Origin: Chloroflexota bacterium
GTDB taxonomy: Bacteria; Chloroflexota; Anaerolineae; J036; Brachytrichaceae
Direction of reading: 5' to 3'
Length of the DNA stretch: 64,000 nt
NCBI GenBank assembly: GCA_021788625.1
Contig: JAJYKL010000007.1
Coordinates: forward strand, 1-64,000
Position numbers and translations under genes: made by a program. This document shows positions 60,401 through 64,000 of the stretch, piece after piece. The notes beneath the pieces were generated by a model, which worked only from the letters and a program-made list of their open reading frames with translations, ran no database searches and was not told the DNA's origin. Each line of letters starts with the position of its first letter. Position 1 is the stretch's first letter.

Positions 60401-60991
60401 AGTCAGGCCGATAAGCCAGCCGGTGTGACGGGTGGTCAGATAGCGCCAGGTGCACAACGCTGTGAGTAATGTCCAAACGAGGATGAACTCTTCCTGCCGG
60501 ATGTATCGTGCGTGGAACAGAATGGACGGTGAGATGAGCAGCATAAAGGACGTCACCAGGGCTCCCCGACGCCCCAGCCAACGCCGAAACAGATAAGGCA
60601 GAGCTACCAAAATCACGCCCGCAACAGCCGGTGCAATACGGGCGGTGTAATCGGTAGCGCCGAAGAGATAAAAGACCAGCGCTGTGATGTGAAAAAGCAG
60701 CGGGCCATGCATGAGAGGGGTGTGGGCGTAACCCCGGCCGGTTGCCAGGTTGTAGGAAAAGTAGGAGTGCAAACTCTCGTCGTGGCTCATGACGCGAGCG
60801 CCCAGGTCCCAGAAGCGCGAGATGATAGCTATGACGAGGAAGATGATATAGAGCAGCTTCTCCCAGTTCAGCCCGGCCAGGAGTGACCTGTCCAGCCATG
60901 TGAGGGGTGTCGAAGCTGCAGCCTGCCACGCTGAGTGGCTCGCCGGTTGGTAATCCGATTCGCGGTCTATCATGGTGCCTTGTGGTTCCAT
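57452..60991 (-). CDS. TIGR03663/Agl23-like GT-C membrane protein fused to an NHL propeller
   Basis: 1179 residues. The N-terminal 870 residues have about 12 or more membrane helices. The first external loop has the GT-C style acidic motif MSHDESLHSYFSYNLATGRG, followed by HTPLMHGPLLFHITALVFYL and RYIRQEEFILVWTLL; these match the TIGR03663 (flippase activity-associated Agl23) group near GT39 mannosyltransferases. The C-terminal 280 residues contain NHL repeats (GITALAP-type units such as NDAWGIAVDSDGSIYVADTF, NHRIQKFDAQGNFQFAWGSP, NEPVGLAVDSQGNIYVADTW, NKRIEVFD). An external propeller on this family is unusual to me. A second ATG at 60973 is possible and has AAGG nearby. Confidence 0.85.
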   Translation of the reverse strand: MEPQGTMIDRESDYQPASHSAWQAAASTPLTWLDRSLLAGLNWEKLLYIIFLVIAIISRFWDLGARVMSHDESLHSYFSYNLATGRGYAHTPLMHGPLLFHITALVFYLFGATDYTARIAPAVAGVILVALPYLFRRWLGRRGALVTSFMLLISPSILFHARYIRQEEFILVWTLLTALCTWRYLTTRHTGWLIGLTAALALHFTDKSTAFLIVALFLAFLAPLAVLQLYDARRKRSDALTALALTALLAVLMVLAGIVFVLVSRYMMGILNLTSLVAQLNPLTLTFDYRALIFALSILVLAVLFGLLTFVLLRRLFGTWLRLAFHASAAFNVVVVMITMTMFMASPAMLLVLNPIWRVTTGADLVTVSLLGDMSNLANNMPVIATMFGLAVMMIALSVAIGVSWRWRVWLPVAGLFAGITATLFTTVFSNAAGFGTGYVGMLGYWMAQQNVQRGSQPPYYYFLLVPLYEYTLVIGAMCALVYAVYHTGRLTVSKPAPTDRTQAQAGDSTSIGVSSGDSLQQSNSFFDTPLGRALLSPDQLFPVFMLWWTFAVWVMFTIAGEKMPWLTVHFALPMALLTGWFLNAVLSPPPVRDPLNGPQTETSREPGATRQTGLFTPGRLLAMAGLAILVVLMVVRILSLVGNLDLQPGDAIGILRWVGAVAITLIFIAVLAYFLRRIAKPYAGRSLIVASFAFLSVLTIRTAFMVTYINYDYTKEFLFYAHGAPGTKIAVEQLTDLSKRVYGDMSLKVGYDSDVSWPMTWYMRKFPNARFFVDSLPDDYSNLDAIMIGDVDPKRTEDDQLLSGNYTKFNYMLVWWPMQDYFDLTWQRIYYSLVNPPARAALWDIIFNRDFTKYSQVFNKTTLTPDKWSPGHRFTLYIRNDVVNKVWDYQAGAAPAGGVTQTIKLVGPTGIALAPNGDRLVIDHKANCVVRIAPDGTIVSTFGSYGSANGKFNDAWGIAVDSDGSIYVADTFNHRIQKFDAQGNFQFAWGSPGVSTAPGSGRSTIFFGPRAIVFDHQGHLLVTDTGNKRVQVFDRNGDFLTQFGSAGSGDGQFNEPVGLAVDSQGNIYVADTWNKRIEVFDSSYKFLRAWVVDAWQEMDPNDLQSVDHKPFLAISGNILLVSSPMTHQVLGYTFTGQPVTLPGVSFNADALPTGLAVSGKTLYVTNAAGGPIQQFQLP

Positions 60992-61049
60992 TTCTATTGA
61001 TCAATCCTTCTCATCTCACTATCATTCGGATTCATAGCGGGTTTATCAA

Positions 61050-62891
61050 TCAGGGCTGCCCATCAGACTTTTGAGCGATGTCCCGTCGCAACCAAAACAC
61101 CCAGCTCGAGATGGACTGTTCGTCGATCTCGCGCAGCGTAAACCAGCGAGCTAATGGCGTGCAATCGAGTTGGCTGGTGGTGCCAACTGAGATGCAACGC
61201 AAGTTGGACAGAGAGGTGCTGGAAGTTACCCGGAAGGCGCTACCGATATAGGAAGCATTGTCAGCCGGCTTTTGGCCGACTGGAGTAAGCGCCGAGGCCG
61301 TGTTTGCGATGTGCGCCACATAGGTGACGCCTCGCTGATTGCGCAAGACCCAGCGCAGCGCCGGAGGAGCGCCATTGCTTACCTGCAAGGGGATTGTGTT
61401 CGGATCGCCATAGGCGCGCGTGCTGATGGTCTGTACGGTTTGCAACAGTATGCGCAGACCGGGATCACCCGCCTCACCGATGTATGGCTCAGCCGCGTCG
61501 GCTGCACGAGTCTGGGTGAGCTGGTAGCCACAGGAGACGGTATAAATGAAAAGGCACAGGCAGGCAGCCATACCTACGCCCCGAATGGCCACCTGTGTGT
61601 TGTACGTGAGCGTGGCTACGACCACAATGCCTGCTACCATCAACAGGCCCAGGAGGACCGTAAACAGCCAGGTGTCCATACGCTGCGCGCCGTACATATC
61701 CAGACCCATAAAAGCGTAGATCAGCATAACCGTCGCCAAACCGAATACGACCAGCTCGGCAACCCGCGGGTACGCCAGTATCTCGTCGGGCGGTGTTACT
61801 GGCACCTGGAGCATGCGCTGCAACGCTACGCTGGCGATGGCTGCAGCGCTAATGGATACGGGCACCAAACCCGTCGCATCACGGGCCGGGTTCAACGCCA
61901 CCACCACCAGACCTATCACTCCCCAGATCAACCAATCCACCTCGCGCCTATTCAATCGATGATTAACAATCAGCCACACTAATGCCGCCGCTGCTCCCAA
62001 GTACAGCAGAGGTTCATAGAGCAGCCAACCGGCGACCAGACGCAGAACACTGATGGGTTGCTGAAAGGGAATAAAACCCGTCCACAGGGCGATTCCATTT
62101 ACGGCATCGCCAACGCCCGACAAGCGCCAAAAGGCTGCGGTGCTGGCGATCGCAAAAGCAAGCACCCCCAGGAGAATATCCCATTCTTGGATGGAGGTGC
62201 GATGGATGCGTGTCTCCATGACATGCGAGGGACCTGTCGATGAAATAGGTGCATGCGGGTTGCGGGACTGTGGATCTCTGGTGAAGTATTCAAAAATCAA
62301 TAAGGCAGCCAGCGTGATGAGGGGCGGAACGGCATCCTGCCCGCAGGCTAGCAGGAGTCCCAGGGCAATGAACGCACCGCGCCGGGCATCGCGAGTGCCG
62401 CGTAACCACAAGCTCCACGCCACAATGCCCAGAGCCCAGCTTAATGATGCTCCGCCGGCCTGGCGTGAGGCGAACAGGAGCGTCGGCGAGAAAGCCATGA
62501 GCAGGGCGAACGACAGCGAACGCGTGCGACCTAATGCAGGGCGCAGTAGCAATGGTGATACGCACAGAATCGCACCCGCGCAGGCGGCAACAAGCCGGGC
62601 ACTGAACGCATCCGCACCGAACAGCGACATGACAATCGATTGCAAATTGCTAAAGAACGGATCCAGACTGGGAACGCCCGAGCCAGCCGACAGAGCCAGC
62701 GCGTTCAATGCGCCTGTTGCTTCGACGTTATTCAGTGGCGCTGCGTCCAGGTACCATATGCGCAGCATCAAGGCACCCAGGCCGAGTGCCATCCACAGCC
62801 CCATCTCGACGTTAATATCCGCCAGGTTGAAAGCACGGCGCGTGTAATCCATACTCTGTGACACCGGTGCGGGTGATGCTTCGCTACTCAT
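61050..62891 (-). CDS. GT39-like multi-span membrane protein
   Basis: About 613 residues with roughly 12 membrane helices (LWMALGLGALMLRIWYLDAA, LLLACGQDAVPPLITLAALL, TWLFTVLLGLLMVAGIVVVA). The first loop reads LDAAPLNNVEATGALNALAL, with an acidic residue where GT-C transferases have their DE motif. A cytoplasmic or external C-terminal domain follows (about 480-610). It is likely a glycosyltransferase or a helper in envelope glycosylation, but this is inferred from family resemblance and position. ATG 62891 (MSSEASPAP) with AGGA about eight bases upstream is chosen rather than 62930, which overlaps the preceding gene. Confidence 0.75.
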   Translation of the reverse strand: MSSEASPAPVSQSMDYTRRAFNLADINVEMGLWMALGLGALMLRIWYLDAAPLNNVEATGALNALALSAGSGVPSLDPFFSNLQSIVMSLFGADAFSARLVAACAGAILCVSPLLLRPALGRTRSLSFALLMAFSPTLLFASRQAGGASLSWALGIVAWSLWLRGTRDARRGAFIALGLLLACGQDAVPPLITLAALLIFEYFTRDPQSRNPHAPISSTGPSHVMETRIHRTSIQEWDILLGVLAFAIASTAAFWRLSGVGDAVNGIALWTGFIPFQQPISVLRLVAGWLLYEPLLYLGAAAALVWLIVNHRLNRREVDWLIWGVIGLVVVALNPARDATGLVPVSISAAAIASVALQRMLQVPVTPPDEILAYPRVAELVVFGLATVMLIYAFMGLDMYGAQRMDTWLFTVLLGLLMVAGIVVVATLTYNTQVAIRGVGMAACLCLFIYTVSCGYQLTQTRAADAAEPYIGEAGDPGLRILLQTVQTISTRAYGDPNTIPLQVSNGAPPALRWVLRNQRGVTYVAHIANTASALTPVGQKPADNASYIGSAFRVTSSTSLSNLRCISVGTTSQLDCTPLARWFTLREIDEQSISSWVFWLRRDIAQKSDGQP

Positions 62892-62917
62892 TGGCTTATC
62901 CTGCCTGCATCCATGGC

Positions 62918-64000
62918 TCAGGGGTTGCATTCATAAATCAGACTCCTGCCCGTTTGATAGTCAATCCGGCACATCTGCCTAAACTTTGCCAGGCCGTCCG
63001 AACTGTACGTTGTCCGTTCCAGCTGGCCTACAATGACGTAACGGATATGAAACTGCTGGATCAGAGCTTCGGCTTGCTGTACATCGGTAGTGTTGTACAA
63101 CGTCTTGATTAATGGCTCACGCTGGGCTGGCACGTCGTAATTGCCACGCCACTGATTCTCATGCCCAGCCCAGCCCAGCAGAGTGGGGAGCCCCGTGAAG
63201 ACTGAAATACGGCCGTTATAGACATAGGAGCCATAATGGTCGGCAGGCGTCTCAAGGATCACCGGCGCGCCCTGGACATTTCGGTTCAACCAGGCAATGA
63301 TACGGGCGTCTTCGGGATGCGCGCTCTGAAGGTAAGCTGATCCATCAAGGGTGGGTGGCCCGCTGAAGTCGTCTGTCTTCGAAATGGCCGCGTAAAGGGG
63401 ATAGAGTAAACCGGCCAGCAGCAACAGGACCACCGTAAACGAACCGACCGTGGCGAGTAGATGACGTTGCTCCAGGAAGGTCATGAGGGCGAATGAACTG
63501 GCAATCGCCCATACCGTCCAAGCCTGGTAGTAGAACTTGAACACGGTGTTCATGCGCGTCCCAAACAGGTCCTGCAAGAAAATGAATTCCACGGCGACGG
63601 TGAGCAATGCTCCGCCTAGAAAAAGCAAAAGGACAAATGATTTTATCAACCGCTCGTTGGTTCCTATCGCTGGTGGCGTACTCTCAGCATACCCAAGGTC
63701 CACACCCTGTTCTGCATGTGGCCGCGTCAAGACGAGCACGGCGCAGGAGGCGGCCACCAGCAGCAGGAAGATGGGTGTCCATGGATCGGTCAGACGTCCG
63801 ATCAGGCGTTGCATGATGACTTCACGGGAGACGCCCATGACGCTTCCGCTGGCATTCAGCTCAGCCAGATACGCGCGCCCCTGTGCAGACGACACACCCA
63901 ATACGACCACGGCAAAAAGTGCAAAGACTAACGCAGCCAGGGCAAGACTGATTACCTGCAGGACGATTCGCCGGGGGGGCAGACGAAGCTCCTGGAAAGT
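62918..64000 (-). CDS. DUF2298/YYY-domain membrane protein, C-terminal part
   Basis: Partial: the frame stays open past 64000 (upstream residues in the window include a membrane helix ending at VVVLG), so the GTG at 63910 is not the true start. The C-terminal 360 residues have several helices and the recognisable block LQDLFGTRMNTVFKFYYQAW, characteristic of the Chlor_Arch_YYY family (TIGR03662/DUF2298). The tail ends with EALIQQFHIRYVIVGQLERT. These proteins occur mostly in Chloroflexota and archaea next to TIGR03663 proteins and are thought to be membrane glycosyltransferase-like. The gene stops 26 bp before the start of the GT39-like gene. Confidence 0.85.
   Translation of the reverse strand, partial: TFQELRLPPRRIVLQVISLALAALVFALFAVVVLGVSSAQGRAYLAELNASGSVMGVSREVIMQRLIGRLTDPWTPIFLLLVAASCAVLVLTRPHAEQGVDLGYAESTPPAIGTNERLIKSFVLLLFLGGALLTVAVEFIFLQDLFGTRMNTVFKFYYQAWTVWAIASSFALMTFLEQRHLLATVGSFTVVLLLLAGLLYPLYAAISKTDDFSGPPTLDGSAYLQSAHPEDARIIAWLNRNVQGAPVILETPADHYGSYVYNGRISVFTGLPTLLGWAGHENQWRGNYDVPAQREPLIKTLYNTTDVQQAEALIQQFHIRYVIVGQLERTTYSSDGLAKFRQMCRIDYQTGRSLIYECNP

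Noticed and set aside
1-64000. tRNA or rRNA genes
   Set aside because: I looked in the gaps between genes and saw no cloverleaf-like sequence or conserved rRNA blocks; a dedicated tRNA search could still find one.

Overview
The window looks like a chromosomal segment of a member of the Chloroflexota. This is an inference. It rests on a cluster of large GT-C type membrane proteins at the right end (a DUF2298/YYY-domain protein, a GT39-like protein and a TIGR03663/Agl23-like protein) that is typical of Chloroflexota and some archaea. It also rests on the moderately GC-rich coding sequence, on Tat/lipobox sugar-binding lipoproteins with Thr/Pro-rich linkers, and on the many dispersed hairpin repeats built around TTCGACAAGCTCAGG. 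No rRNA, tRNA, CRISPR array, prophage or transposase gene was recognised.

Layout. Positions 1-800 hold the start of a GIY-YIG protein and a long repeat array. Positions 800-4250 hold an L-rhamnose operon on the minus strand: an unusual DeoR-type regulator fused to a periplasmic-binding-like domain, then rhaM, then rhaI. Positions 4391-7829 hold a hybrid histidine kinase and a tail-to-tail overlapping response regulator. Positions 8238-11626 hold a sugar ABC importer (binding protein and two permeases, no ATPase), bracketed by inverted copies of a dispersed repeat. Positions 12388-15853 hold a MarR regulator and two MFS efflux pumps. Positions 16050-18276 hold an alpha/beta hydrolase and a galactonate-dehydratase-like enzyme. 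Positions 18393-22609 hold a second MarR regulator co-transcribed with a heterodimeric ABC exporter.

Positions 22606-33710 hold a methyltransferase, a GNAT protein, an operon secD-secF-tilS ending in a LuxR-TM-Kelch regulator, a MIP18-type Fe-S protein, an MFS transporter, thyX and a SirB1-type protein. Positions 33941-41792 are envelope-oriented: an ABC-2 transporter, a nucleotide-sugar epimerase, a HIT protein, a lipoprotein, a polysaccharide deacetylase and an FtsX/MacB-type permease. Positions 41891-47401 are a minus-strand housekeeping run: Lon-N domain protein, plsX, fabF, NERD membrane protein, acyP, mutY. Positions 47551-51344 are a pentose operon: araB, a TIM-barrel isomerase/epimerase, a signal peptidase and araD. 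Positions 51411-64000 are a co-directional minus-strand run. It contains the three GT-C membrane proteins, a GNAT protein, a CehA/McbA-type metallohydrolase, a creatininase-family amidohydrolase and a large unrecognised protein resembling carbohydrate-active enzymes.

Overall this is a heterotroph's sugar-use and efflux neighbourhood: rhamnose, a pentose through L-ribulose, a sugar acid, and an unidentified sugar importer. Three items deserve most attention: the DeoR/binding-protein fusion regulator, the membrane-tethered LuxR-Kelch regulator at the end of the sec operon (whose promoter carries a perfect palindrome), and the uncharacterised creatininase/CehA/large-protein cluster.
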